Source: Actinokineospora fastidiosa
GTDB lineage: Bacteria > Actinomycetota > Actinomycetes > Mycobacteriales > Pseudonocardiaceae
DNA: 64,000 nucleotides
Direction: 5' to 3'
Assembly (NCBI RefSeq): GCF_014648415.1
Contig: NZ_BMRB01000004.1
Coordinates: 62,001 to 126,000 of the forward strand
In this document: positions 17,490-25,340 of the stretch, in pieces
Position numbering within the stretch: position 1 is the first letter of the stretch
How the letters are laid out: every line of letters starts with the position of its first letter
Position numbers and translations under genes: made by a program
The notes under the pieces: model-generated
The model's database searches: none
What the model was told of the DNA's origin: nothing
The model's input: the letters and a program-made list of their open reading frames with translations, nothing else

Positions 17490-19196
17490 CTAAGGAGGCG
17501 AGGGCACGACCGGGCGCTCCTCGTAGACGATGTCCGCCGCACAGCGGAAGCCGACCGCCTCGCTCTTGTAGTCGATGGCCGCCGAGATCTGCATGGACGC
17601 CGCGCCGTACACGGCCACCGGATCACTCCACGCGCCGCCGCAGATGGCCCTGGTCTCGGCGTCGCGGCCCTTGGACTGGGTGTCGCGGCTGTGCGAGATC
17701 CACTCGCCGACGTTCCCCGCCATGTCCGCGACGCCGAACGGCGACCTGCCGTCGGACTCGCCGCGGGTGAACGCGGTCACGGGGCTGGTGGCCCGGAAGG
17801 TCGTCGACGGGTACCGGTTGTGGTTGCAGCGGTTCTCCTGCCAGACGTCGCCCCACGGGTAGGTCCGGTCGTCCTTGTCGCCGCGCGCCGCCTTCTCCCA
17901 CTCGAGCGGACGGGGAAGGCGCTTGCCCGCCCACAGCGCGTAGCACAGCGCGTCCCGCCACGACACGTGCACGACCGGGTGATCCGGCTGGGTCGCGCAA
18001 GCGGCCAGCAGGTCCTTCGGCGCGGGGTAGTTGGTCGCCTCGACGAACGCCGCGTACTCCTGGTTCGTCACCAGCGTGATGTCGATGTCGAAGCCGGGCA
18101 CGAACACCTTGCGCTGCGGGTCGTCCGGGGAGACCAGCGCCTTGAGGTTCTGCGGGTCCGAGCCGACCCCCGCGGCCATCAGCGCCTGGCGCGCCTGGTC
18201 CTCGGTCAGGCCGTGGATGAAGACGCCGGGCGGGACCCGGACCATGCCGGGGCGCGGCGGGTGGGCGTACCGCTCGTACATCGCGTGCCCGCACACCGGG
18301 CAGTCCGCGGACTCGCGCTCGCCCGCCACGAACTCGCACGACGGGCAGAACGCCCGCTCCACCTCGCGGGCGGCGACGTCGGCCTGCAGGTCGGGCGCGG
18401 TGAGCACGGCGCACACCTGCGCCGCTGTCGGTCGCGCCTGCGGCGGGACGGCCAGCATCCGGCAGACCAAGTCGAGCACGTGCTCGGGGGCGGTCGGCCG
18501 GGCGGCGGCGAGGTCGGCGCGCAGTTCGGCGGTGTGGAGCGAAGCGCGCGGGTACCGCCCGGTGAGGCATTCGTGCAGGATGACGCCCAGCGCGTAGACG
18601 TCGTCGTCCGGCTCGTCCAGCGTCGGGTCGGCCCGGCGCTGCGGGGACCAGTAGTCCAGCACGCCCGCGGTGAGGTGGCTGATCTCCTGCGCGTTGGCCA
18701 GCCCCCAGTCGATGAGCTGGATCTCGTTGTCCGTGGTGAGCAGGACGTTGCCCGGCTTGAGGTCGCGGTGGCGCAGCGCCCGCTCGTGGGCGTAGGCGAG
18801 CGCGGACGCGGTCTGGGCGCCCATCCGCACGGTCTGGCTCAGCGACTGCCGCCCGCTCCGCAGGAGCGTCCCCAGCTGCGGGCCGTCTACATAGGACACG
18901 AACAGCACGGGGCCGAGGCCGTCGAGGTCGCGCAGGGCGTACTGGGCGGGCGCGACGTGGGCGTTCTTGGGGGGATTCCGGAGTTGGTGCACCCACACCT
19001 TGCACTCGCGGAAGAACGCCTCGATCACCTCTTGGCCCGCCGACGCGAGCACGTCGTCCTTGATGCGCTTGACGACCCGCTTGCCGTTGAAGCCGTCGTC
19101 GAGCACCCCCACCTCGGCGAAGCCGCCGTGGCGCACCTCGATGACGGTGTCGCCTGTGGACAGCTCCATTCCCATCGACAGACCCATGGTCACCAC
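17490..19196 (-). CDS. Ser/Thr kinase - zinc ribbon - FGE-fold (SUMF1-like) fusion protein
   Basis: A 568-residue protein. Residues ~18-265 form a Hanks-type kinase: VVKRIK lysine (K43), HRDLKPGN (D145, K147, N150), and D163-W-G in place of DFG. A zinc ribbon follows (C284, C287, C299, C302). Residues ~318-558 adopt the formylglycine-generating-enzyme fold (MVRVPPGVFIHG, AGNVGEWISHS, GFRCAADI). The two catalytic cysteines near the C-terminus of true FGEs are missing; that stretch reads SDPVAVYGAAS, so it is probably a binding module. The start could be GTG 19196, GTG 19193 or ATG 19187; all overlap the end of the ExbD-like gene. Kinase-FGE fusions are known in bacterial conflict systems. The likely target is the FHA protein of the same operon. 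Confidence 0.85.
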   Translation of the reverse strand: MVTMGLSMGMELSTGDTVIEVRHGGFAEVGVLDDGFNGKRVVKRIKDDVLASAGQEVIEAFFRECKVWVHQLRNPPKNAHVAPAQYALRDLDGLGPVLFVSYVDGPQLGTLLRSGRQSLSQTVRMGAQTASALAYAHERALRHRDLKPGNVLLTTDNEIQLIDWGLANAQEISHLTAGVLDYWSPQRRADPTLDEPDDDVYALGVILHECLTGRYPRASLHTAELRADLAAARPTAPEHVLDLVCRMLAVPPQARPTAAQVCAVLTAPDLQADVAAREVERAFCPSCEFVAGERESADCPVCGHAMYERYAHPPRPGMVRVPPGVFIHGLTEDQARQALMAAGVGSDPQNLKALVSPDDPQRKVFVPGFDIDITLVTNQEYAAFVEATNYPAPKDLLAACATQPDHPVVHVSWRDALCYALWAGKRLPRPLEWEKAARGDKDDRTYPWGDVWQENRCNHNRYPSTTFRATSPVTAFTRGESDGRSPFGVADMAGNVGEWISHSRDTQSKGRDAETRAICGGAWSDPVAVYGAASMQISAAIDYKSEAVGFRCAADIVYEERPVVPSPP

Positions 19197-20071
19197 CCCC
19201 GCCGAAGCTTGCCGCGCCTGCCGGGGACGACCGTCTCCGGGCGGCCCATCAGGTACTCCCAGGTGAGGATGCCGAAGGTCAGGATGAGGAGCAGATAGCC
19301 CAACCAGGTGACGATGGTCTTGAACCAGTTCAGGACGCGCCAGAAGAGCGACTCGGGGGCCTCCTGCACGATGAGGCGGACCTCCTGGTGCGCCGTCGTC
19401 CCGGTCGCGTCGGTCAGGGCGACCGTGAACGTCGTGGCGCCCGCGTGGGCGGGCCGCCCGGCGAGGGCGCCGTCCGGCGCGAGGCTGAGCCCCTCGGGGA
19501 GCGCGTCGACGGACCAGGTGTAGGGCGGCAGCCCCGAGTCCGCCCCGAACCGGTGGAGGTAGTCGCTGCCCGCCACGGCGTCGTCGAGCAGGCTGACCGC
19601 GCTGGTGACCCGCAGCGGGGCCTGCTCGACCCCGCTCACGCTCGACGGCCGGACGGTCAGGCCCAGCTCCCGCGGTTCCGATGAGCGGCCCGCGCCGTCG
19701 CGCACCCGGACGCTGACGACGCTCGTCTCCTCCTTGGCCGGGACGCCCTCGATCACGCCGTCGGCCCGCAGCCGCAGTCCCTCGGGCAGCGCCCCCGCCG
19801 CGGTCTCCCAGGTGAAGTCGCCGTCGCCGCCCGTCACCGCGAGGGTGAGCTGGTACTGCAGCCCGACGAGCGCCGAGGGCGCCGAGCGCGTGGCGATCCG
19901 CGGCGCGGTGTCGGGCCGCCCGCTCCCGGTGAACGCGCTCACCACGCTCAGCACGATGGTCACGAACATCAGCGTGGCGATGATGACGAGCAGCATGTCG
20001 ATGAACCGCAGCTCGACGGGGTGCTCGGCGGCCAACGCCCGCCGCCGGACGAATACCGGGGTCAGCGCCAT
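19190..20071 (-). CDS. ExbD/TolR-like membrane protein with external Ig-like domains
   Basis: A 293-residue protein, ATG at 20071, two bases after the stop of the ExbB/MotA-like gene. A basic N-terminus (VRRRALAAEH) precedes helix 1 (FIDMLLVIIATLMFVTIVLS, ~23-46). Asp25 stands at the membrane edge, like the proton-carrying Asp of ExbD, TolR, MotB and ZorB. Two putative Ig-like (He_PIG) domains follow, ~62-140 and ~150-238, with LPEGLRL and LPEGLSL turns and GVPAK and GRPAH ends. A second helix (~250-272) returns the basic tail to the cytoplasm. Standard ExbD or ZorB proteins have one helix and an ExbD or OmpA-like outer domain, so this arrangement is unusual. An ion-driven complex with the neighbour is inferred. 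Confidence 0.7.
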   Translation of the reverse strand: MALTPVFVRRRALAAEHPVELRFIDMLLVIIATLMFVTIVLSVVSAFTGSGRPDTAPRIATRSAPSALVGLQYQLTLAVTGGDGDFTWETAAGALPEGLRLRADGVIEGVPAKEETSVVSVRVRDGAGRSSEPRELGLTVRPSSVSGVEQAPLRVTSAVSLLDDAVAGSDYLHRFGADSGLPPYTWSVDALPEGLSLAPDGALAGRPAHAGATTFTVALTDATGTTAHQEVRLIVQEAPESLFWRVLNWFKTIVTWLGYLLLILTFGILTWEYLMGRPETVVPGRRGKLRRGW

Positions 20072-20073
20072 GG

Positions 20074-21126
20074 TCAGCCCCGGTTCTCGAGCGAGCCGAG
20101 CCGGGTGAGGACCAGGTCGCGCTGCAACTCGGCGTGGATCTGCCCGAGCCGCTGGTCGACCGACCGCAGCAGGGCGGGCAGCTGCCCGAGCTGCTGCAGG
20201 TCGGCGAGGCCGCGGAGGTCGAGCTGCGCCACCTGGCTCGCCGACGTCGTCATCGCGGTCCTGGTCATGGACAGTTCCCGGGACAGCATCGTGAGTTCCC
20301 CGTTCAGCGTCGCCGCGCTCGCGGGCGCGGGCCGCTGGCCGCCGGTCGCCAGGAGTTCCAGCGTGGCCTCCTCGACGTCCAGCAGGATGCGCTGCTCCCG
20401 CGCCGACACCCACGTCAGCACCAGATGGCAGAGCACGCTGGCGCCCAGGGCGAACAGCGTGACGCCGAACGCGTCGGCCAGCGGCGGGATGACGTTGCCG
20501 ACGAGCGCGTTGCGCAGGTCGGCATAGCTGGTGGTCTGGCCGACGCTGGTGCCCAGGCCGCCGACGGCCCGCGACATCTCCGCGGCGGTGCCCAGGAACC
20601 CGAGCGCGGGCAGCGCCCACACCACGGCCCGCGCGGGCACGAAGGACACCTCGCTGAGCGCGTGATCCAGCTCCGAGCGGGCGGCCAGCGCCGTGACCGC
20701 GTCCTCGGACCCGGAGCCCGGGCGGGTGGCCCAGGCGCTGATCCGCCTGCCCACCACCGAGTTCTCCGCGCGCACCGTGCGCAGCCGCGTCCAGAGCGCG
20801 CCCGCGAGGTGCTGCGGGTCCCCGCCCGCTCTCCACTCCCGCAGGGTCGCGCGGAGCTGGGCGATCGCGCGGTGCTCCATCGAGCCAGCCGCCCGCCGTG
20901 CCAGGGCGAACAGCATGATCCACAGCGTGGCGGCGAGTATCAGCGTCGCGATGAAGCTCACCAGCCCGTCGCGCTCCACCAGCGGTCCGATGACCGGGAT
21001 CCAGTCGAAGAGCCCGAGCGGCGCGCAGAGAGCGGTCAGCGCCGCGGCGAGGACGCCGGTGATCAGGAACGGGCGGACGTTCTTCGTGGTGGTGTGCGCC
21101 CCCGGGCCACTCGGCAGTGCGGTCAT
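20074..21126 (-). CDS. ExbB/TolQ/MotA-type proton-channel protein
   Basis: A 350-residue membrane protein. Four helices are predicted, ~20-36, 56-76, 166-182 and 216-238. The third and fourth match the family: WALPALGFLGTAAEMSRAVG, then PPLADAFGVTLFALGASV, followed by a charged helix AREQRILLDVEEATLELL. This is the MotA/TolQ/ExbB channel core, which assembles as a pentamer around two ExbD/MotB subunits and converts proton flow into motion. The ATG overlaps the stop of the SARP-FHA gene (ATGA, 21123-21126), and the ExbD-like gene follows after 2 bp. The C-terminal ~80 residues are helical, as in stators with a cytoplasmic tail. In Zorya, ZorA plays this part; here the partner genes differ. Confidence 0.85.
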   Translation of the reverse strand: MTALPSGPGAHTTTKNVRPFLITGVLAAALTALCAPLGLFDWIPVIGPLVERDGLVSFIATLILAATLWIMLFALARRAAGSMEHRAIAQLRATLREWRAGGDPQHLAGALWTRLRTVRAENSVVGRRISAWATRPGSGSEDAVTALAARSELDHALSEVSFVPARAVVWALPALGFLGTAAEMSRAVGGLGTSVGQTTSYADLRNALVGNVIPPLADAFGVTLFALGASVLCHLVLTWVSAREQRILLDVEEATLELLATGGQRPAPASAATLNGELTMLSRELSMTRTAMTTSASQVAQLDLRGLADLQQLGQLPALLRSVDQRLGQIHAELQRDLVLTRLGSLENRG

Positions 21127-22775
21127 CTGTCGTCTCCCCGATTGGTGGTGGTTTCCTGAGGATCGGTGAACACGAGTCGCCAGCGCCTGGCCTGGCCGGA
21201 TGCGGACAGCCGGGCGTCGATCAGGACGGCGTCGCCGTCCTTGAGCCGGATGCGGTCGTCGACGCGCTCGGCGTCGGCGTGGCCGCGGCGCAGCACCGAG
21301 GGGGCGTTCTTGCCCAGCGGGATGAACCACCACTCGCCCTCGGCGTGTTCGATCGCGGCGTGCCGCCTGCTGACCGGGCTCGGCGCGCCGGAGTCCAGCA
21401 CGATGTCCGGCGGCGGGTCGTGGGGCACGAGACGGCCCAGGCTCACCGTGGCGCGCGGCGCCCGACCGTCTCGCAGCCGGAAGACCGACTCCTCACCGTC
21501 GGGATCGGTGATGCGCAGGTGCTCGCAGTCGGGTGCGGCGGTGGCCGCCGACGCGGTCCGGACGAGCGGCACGGTGACCGCGGCGCAGACCGGCAGGCAC
21601 TCCCGCCACAGCTCCGGCCGCACGGCGACGACGAGGGACGAGCCGTGCTCGGCCAGCCTGCCCGCGTGGACCAGGAGGTCCTCGGCGAACGCGGCCGAGG
21701 GCCGGTCGCGGAGCGGGTCGTCGAGGGTGAGCAGGTAGCCGCGCGGTGGGGCGGCGGGCGGGAGCAGCGCCACCGCGGGCTCGCGCCACCGCTTGACGAC
21801 CTCCAGCACCGGCAGGTCGGGGCCCAGCTCCCCGAGCAGGCGCAGCGCGGTCGCCCGGCACAGCGCGGGATCGCCCACCAGGACCGCGAGGTGCTGTTCG
21901 GCCAAGGCCGTGACGGCCTCCTGCGGGACGGTCAGGTCGCGGGCGGCCCACAGCTCGGCGCGGGGCACGTCGATCACGCTCGCCCCGGTCTGCTTGGGCG
22001 CGGGCGTGCGCTCCTCCTCGGCCACCCGCAGCCGGTCGTCGTCGCGGAGCACGAGGAGGTGCAGGTCGGCCAACGGCCGCGGCACATCGAGGCCCAGCTC
22101 GGCGAGCGCGTCGCGGTGCTCGTCGTAGGTGCGCAAGGCCTCGGCCTGCCTGCCCGCCAGGTGCAGCGCGCGGATGGCCAACTCCGCGACCGCGGAGTCG
22201 TCTGGCCGTTCCCCGAACAACCGCACCAGGTCGGCGATGCGGTCCCGGTGCCGCCCCAGCCGGAGCTCCACGCTGAGGAACCGCAGTTCCGCGGCGCGGC
22301 GCTCCTCGTTCACGGCGTGCCGCTGGTTCTGCACGCGCTGCCCGGCCAGGCTGCCGAACGGCTCGCCGCGGGCGATGTCCAGCGCCGTCCCCAGCAGTTC
22401 GGCGGCCTGGTGGTCGTCCGCGACGCGGGCTTGGGCGACCAGGGCGCGGAAGCGGTGCAGGTCCACCGCGTCAGCGGGGACGTCAAGCCTGCACAGCCCG
22501 TCCTTGTTGACCAGCGCCGTCCCGAGGCCGATGGTCCGCAGCCGCTTGCGGATCTCGGTCATGAGCCGGTTGAGGTCGTCGAAGGCGCTCCGGGGCGCCT
22601 TGTCCCAGATCCAGTCCGGCAGGTCGTGGCGCGCCACCGGCTGCCCCTTGGCCAACAGCAGCGCGGCGAGCAGCGCCCGCTCCCGCTCACCGCCCAGGTC
22701 GACGCGCCGACCGCCCGCGTGGGCCTCGATCGCGCCGAACAGGTGGAACCTCGGCTCCACGCCCGTCTCGCCCAT
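21123..22775 (-). CDS. SARP-type regulator (winged helix - BTAD) with C-terminal FHA domain
   Basis: A 550-residue protein, ATG at 22775 with GGAGGGG upstream. Residues ~10-100 form an OmpR-like winged helix (VDLGGERERALLAALLLAKG). Residues ~104-250 are a BTAD helical repeat domain (DLHRFRALVAQARV, ALRTYDEHRDALAELGLDVP). A middle region includes LAVLVGDPALCRATALRLL, possibly a degenerate P-loop. Residues ~430-545 form an FHA domain (SPVSRRHAAIEHAEGEWWF), which binds phosphothreonine. It heads a tightly overlapping operon with the channel, stator and kinase-FGE genes. A kinase and an FHA reader in one operon suggest that phosphorylation controls this protein. It may sense or assemble the membrane complex rather than act only as a transcription factor. 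Confidence 0.85.
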   Translation of the reverse strand: MGETGVEPRFHLFGAIEAHAGGRRVDLGGERERALLAALLLAKGQPVARHDLPDWIWDKAPRSAFDDLNRLMTEIRKRLRTIGLGTALVNKDGLCRLDVPADAVDLHRFRALVAQARVADDHQAAELLGTALDIARGEPFGSLAGQRVQNQRHAVNEERRAAELRFLSVELRLGRHRDRIADLVRLFGERPDDSAVAELAIRALHLAGRQAEALRTYDEHRDALAELGLDVPRPLADLHLLVLRDDDRLRVAEEERTPAPKQTGASVIDVPRAELWAARDLTVPQEAVTALAEQHLAVLVGDPALCRATALRLLGELGPDLPVLEVVKRWREPAVALLPPAAPPRGYLLTLDDPLRDRPSAAFAEDLLVHAGRLAEHGSSLVVAVRPELWRECLPVCAAVTVPLVRTASAATAAPDCEHLRITDPDGEESVFRLRDGRAPRATVSLGRLVPHDPPPDIVLDSGAPSPVSRRHAAIEHAEGEWWFIPLGKNAPSVLRRGHADAERVDDRIRLKDGDAVLIDARLSASGQARRWRLVFTDPQETTTNRGDDR

Positions 22776-22810
22776 CCGATCCCCTCCTGGTGACGGCGGC
22801 CGCAGTGCGC

Positions 22811-22844
22811 CACCCAGTCGTCCACCCCGCGGATCACCCAGTCG
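22811..22844. promoter_or_regulatory. Direct repeats of CACCCAGTCG in a divergent promoter region
   Basis: Two perfect copies of CACCCAGTCG (22811-22820 and 22835-22844), 24 bp apart start to start, lie between the SARP-FHA gene and the DUF397 gene. SARP proteins bind direct repeats near promoters, so autoregulation is possible. The spacing differs from the usual 11 or 22 bp. Confidence 0.35.
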
Positions 22845-22911
22845 ATCGCCCTGCGCCGCCGCGCACCGTGGTCCCCGCACGGCGCGAAGGCCGTCGATGA
22901 CAGGAGGAATC

Positions 22912-23127
22912 ATGGACAACGAGATCGTCAACTGGATCCGGCTCGACGGGGTGTCGTTCCGCAAGAGCTCGTTCAGCGAGGGCGGTGGGGACTGCGTGGA
23001 GGTGGCCAAGGTCGAGGGCGTGGCCCTGCGCGACTCGAAGGACCCCGACGGCCCGACCCTGTGGTTCACCCTGCAGGAGTGGGCCGCCTTCGCCCTCGGC
23101 GTCCTGGCCGGCGAGTTCGACTTCTGA
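22912..23127 (+). CDS. DUF397 small protein
   Basis: A 71-residue protein with the DUF397 signature: W-R-K-S-S-like FRKSSFSEGGGDCVEVA, then VALRDSKDPDGPTL and WAAFALGVLAGEF. The ATG at 22912 follows a good GAGGA site. DUF397 proteins are very frequent in actinomycetes and typically partner an XRE-DUF5753 regulator, in some cases acting like an antitoxin or co-regulator. Here the partner is the convergent gene at 23221-24078. No signal peptide or membrane segment is present. Confidence 0.93.
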   Translation: MDNEIVNWIRLDGVSFRKSSFSEGGGDCVEVAKVEGVALRDSKDPDGPTLWFTLQEWAAFALGVLAGEFDF

Positions 23128-23141
23128 GGCGGGACCAGGCT

Positions 23142-23176
23142 CCGGCGCGCCGCGACCCGCGGTCTCGGCGCGCCGG
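23142..23176. terminator. Hairpin terminator between convergent genes
   Basis: CCGGCGCGCCG and CGGCGCGCCGG form perfect 11-bp arms with a 13-nt loop between the DUF397 gene and the convergent XRE gene. Confidence 0.7.
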
Positions 23177-23220
23177 GTCTGTCGCCGCGGCGGGCCGGGT
23201 GCGCGGGGGTCGCGGCGCGC

Positions 23221-24078
23221 TCAGCCATCGGACAGCGCCCGCAGGTCCGCGGCGATGCGGTCGAGGAACGCGAGGGCGTCGTCGCCCCGGATCGCCATCC
23301 GGTCGAGCAGGGACCATCGGGCGCGGTAGAGCTCGACGTCGGAGGGGTCCCGTACGGTGATGTTGGCGTGGATCGTCTCGACCGACACCGAAGGGCCCTC
23401 GCCGTCGTAGATGACGAAGCCGTGGGACAGGAAGGTGACGGCTTCGCGGTCCTGGGGGATCAGCCCGATCGAGACGTTGTCCAGGGTGCTGATGGACGCG
23501 ATCCGGTGAAGTTGCGCGAGGAGCAGCCGGGCGTCGCCGGGCCGCCACCGGAGCGCGGCCTCGGTGATGAGGAAGGCGAACCGCCGCCCGCCCTCGTACA
23601 GCGCCGCCTGCCGCTCCAGCCGCCCCGCGACGGCGGCGGCCAGGTCCTTGTCGGAGTAGGGGAGCTGGAACAGGGAGAAGACGCGACGGGCGTACTCCGC
23701 GGTCTGCAGCAGGCCGGGCACCACGGACGGCTGGAACACGCGCACGTCCTGGGAGACCGCTTCCTGCTCCCGGATGTCGCCCTGGAGGTGTCCGCGGCGC
23801 CCGAACGCCGTCCGCCACGTGTTCACCTCGGTGTAGGTGGCCTCGACCAGGGCCGCCAACCGCTCCCTGGTCTCCTCGGAGGCGCCGACCTCCTGGGCCC
23901 AGGCCTCGACCACGGGCAGGCTGGGCACCGTCCGTCCCGCCTCGATCCGGGACACGGTCGGCTGGCTGATCCCGACGCGCTGCGCCAGGTCCCGCCCCGA
24001 CACCCCGGCCAGCTCGCGCAACTGCCGCAACCGCGCCGCGAGCTGCTGCCGGGCAGGCAGCCCGTCCGCCCCCGTCAT
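23221..24078 (-). CDS. XRE-family regulator with DUF5753 domain
   Basis: A 285-residue protein. Residues ~10-70 are a Cro/C1-type HTH (LRQLRELAGVSGRDLAQRVG, ISQPTVSRIEAGRTVP). From ~95 onward comes the DUF5753 domain (VFQPSVVPGLLQTAEYARRV, AGRLERQAALYEGGRRFAFL, and a late LYRARWSLLDRMA). This is the BldB/WhiJ-like regulatory pair class with DUF397. ATG 24078 is preferred, with GGAGGTGG about 10 nt upstream. A longer frame from 24153 adds 25 residues without homology. It converges on its DUF397 partner across a terminator. Such pairs often act in development or antibiotic control; the target genes are unknown. Confidence 0.9.
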   Translation of the reverse strand: MTGADGLPARQQLAARLRQLRELAGVSGRDLAQRVGISQPTVSRIEAGRTVPSLPVVEAWAQEVGASEETRERLAALVEATYTEVNTWRTAFGRRGHLQGDIREQEAVSQDVRVFQPSVVPGLLQTAEYARRVFSLFQLPYSDKDLAAAVAGRLERQAALYEGGRRFAFLITEAALRWRPGDARLLLAQLHRIASISTLDNVSIGLIPQDREAVTFLSHGFVIYDGEGPSVSVETIHANITVRDPSDVELYRARWSLLDRMAIRGDDALAFLDRIAADLRALSDG

Positions 24079-24274
24079 CGGCTTCCGCCACCTCCGCCCC
24101 TGCCGCCGCGGAGATGCACCGCCAGCGATCCACGATGATTCGATCTGATTCACGGTGATTCTTTCGCGCGGGGGCGGTCATGGTCAAGGTCGAAACCGAC
24201 GGCCCCGTGTCGAGTTGTCAGGGCAACGGACGAGACTGGCTTCGTCGGAGGGGGCCTGGGAGGGTGATGCGCGC

Positions 24275-25339
24275 GTGGAGGCAGTCGTCGGTGACCTGTC
24301 GCGGCTGGATGCTCATAGGGCCGTCTCCGCGGCGCTGAGCGCGTGTAGCGATCGTGAATTGTGTGATCTCGTGGACGCGGCTCGGCCGTTGGGGGCCGGG
24401 ATCGGCGGGACGTCGGCGTTGGTGGACGTCGGCGGGACACCGGTCTTCGTCAAGCGGGTGCCGTTGACGGATCTGGAGCGGCAGCCGGAGAACGTCGGGT
24501 CCACGGCGAACCTCTTCGCGCTTCCGGACTTCTGCCATTACGGCGTCGGGCTCATCGGAGGGCCGGGTTTCGGCGCATGGCGGGAGCTGGCCGTGCACAC
24601 CATGACGACGGACTGGGTGCTGACGCAGGACTACGAGGGCTTCCCCTTGATGTACCACTGGCGGGTGCTGCCGCACGCCGGGCAGGCGCTTCCCGAGGAA
24701 CTGGCCGACGTGGAGAAGGCCGTCGACTACTGGGGAGGCGGGGCGGGGATACGCGCCCGCATCGAGGCCCTACGGGACGCCTCGGCGAGCATCGCGCTGT
24801 TCCTCGAGTACATCCCGCACAACCTCCACGACTGGTTGCGCGCTCAGGTCAAAGCAGGCGACGAGCGCGCCTGCGCGATGGTCCTGCGGGAACTGACGGC
24901 CGGGACCTCCTTCATGAACGCCCACGGCCTCCTGCACTTCGACGCCCACTTCCAGAACATCCTCACGGACGGCCAGCGCCTGTACTTCGCGGACTACGGC
25001 CTCGCCATCTCCTCCCGATTCACCCTGTCCGACGAAGAGACCGCCTTCTTCACCCGACACCAGACCTACGACCGTTGCTACGCCCTCACCCACCTGGTCA
25101 CCTGGCTCATCGTCGAGCTGTACGGGTACAAAGGGGACGATCGCAGGGCGTTCCTGCGCGCCTGCGCCCGAGGCGAGCGCCCCACGGGCATCCCGCCACA
25201 GCTCGCGGAGATCCTCACCCGCCATGCCCCGCTCGCGGCGGTGATGACGGAGTTCTACCGCAGGTTCCAGCTGGAGAGCAGGCAGGTTCCCTACCCGGCA
25301 GAGGAGATCGACGGATTGTTCCGCTCGTCCGTCGTTTGA
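24275..25339 (+). CDS. Protein kinase-like/phosphotransferase-like protein
   Basis: A 354-residue protein with an atypical kinase fold. It has an N-lobe strand with a lysine (VDVGGTPVFVKRVPL), a hinge-like IALFLEYIPHNLHDWL, a catalytic loop LLHFDAHFQNILTDG, and YFADYGLAISS in the position of the DFG loop. The HFDAHFQN loop resembles aminoglycoside phosphotransferases and HipA-like small-molecule kinases more than Hanks kinases. GTG 24275 is chosen because GGGAGGG lies ~10 nt upstream; an in-frame extension to 24155 is antisense to the upstream region. It ends directly against the helicase remnant. The substrate is unknown. Confidence 0.65.
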   Translation: MEAVVGDLSRLDAHRAVSAALSACSDRELCDLVDAARPLGAGIGGTSALVDVGGTPVFVKRVPLTDLERQPENVGSTANLFALPDFCHYGVGLIGGPGFGAWRELAVHTMTTDWVLTQDYEGFPLMYHWRVLPHAGQALPEELADVEKAVDYWGGGAGIRARIEALRDASASIALFLEYIPHNLHDWLRAQVKAGDERACAMVLRELTAGTSFMNAHGLLHFDAHFQNILTDGQRLYFADYGLAISSRFTLSDEETAFFTRHQTYDRCYALTHLVTWLIVELYGYKGDDRRAFLRACARGERPTGIPPQLAEILTRHAPLAAVMTEFYRRFQLESRQVPYPAEEIDGLFRSSVV

Positions 25340-25340
25340 C

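Noticed and set aside
17361..19298. A 645-codon plus-strand frame opposite the kinase-FGE gene
   Set aside because: Composition is that of an antisense frame, and the kinase and FGE motifs on the other strand are decisive.
11346..22775. Calling the region a known Zorya, CBASS or Thoeris system
   Set aside because: There is no ZorC/ZorD, no CD-NTase and no ThsA-type partner. The components fit none of these definitions.
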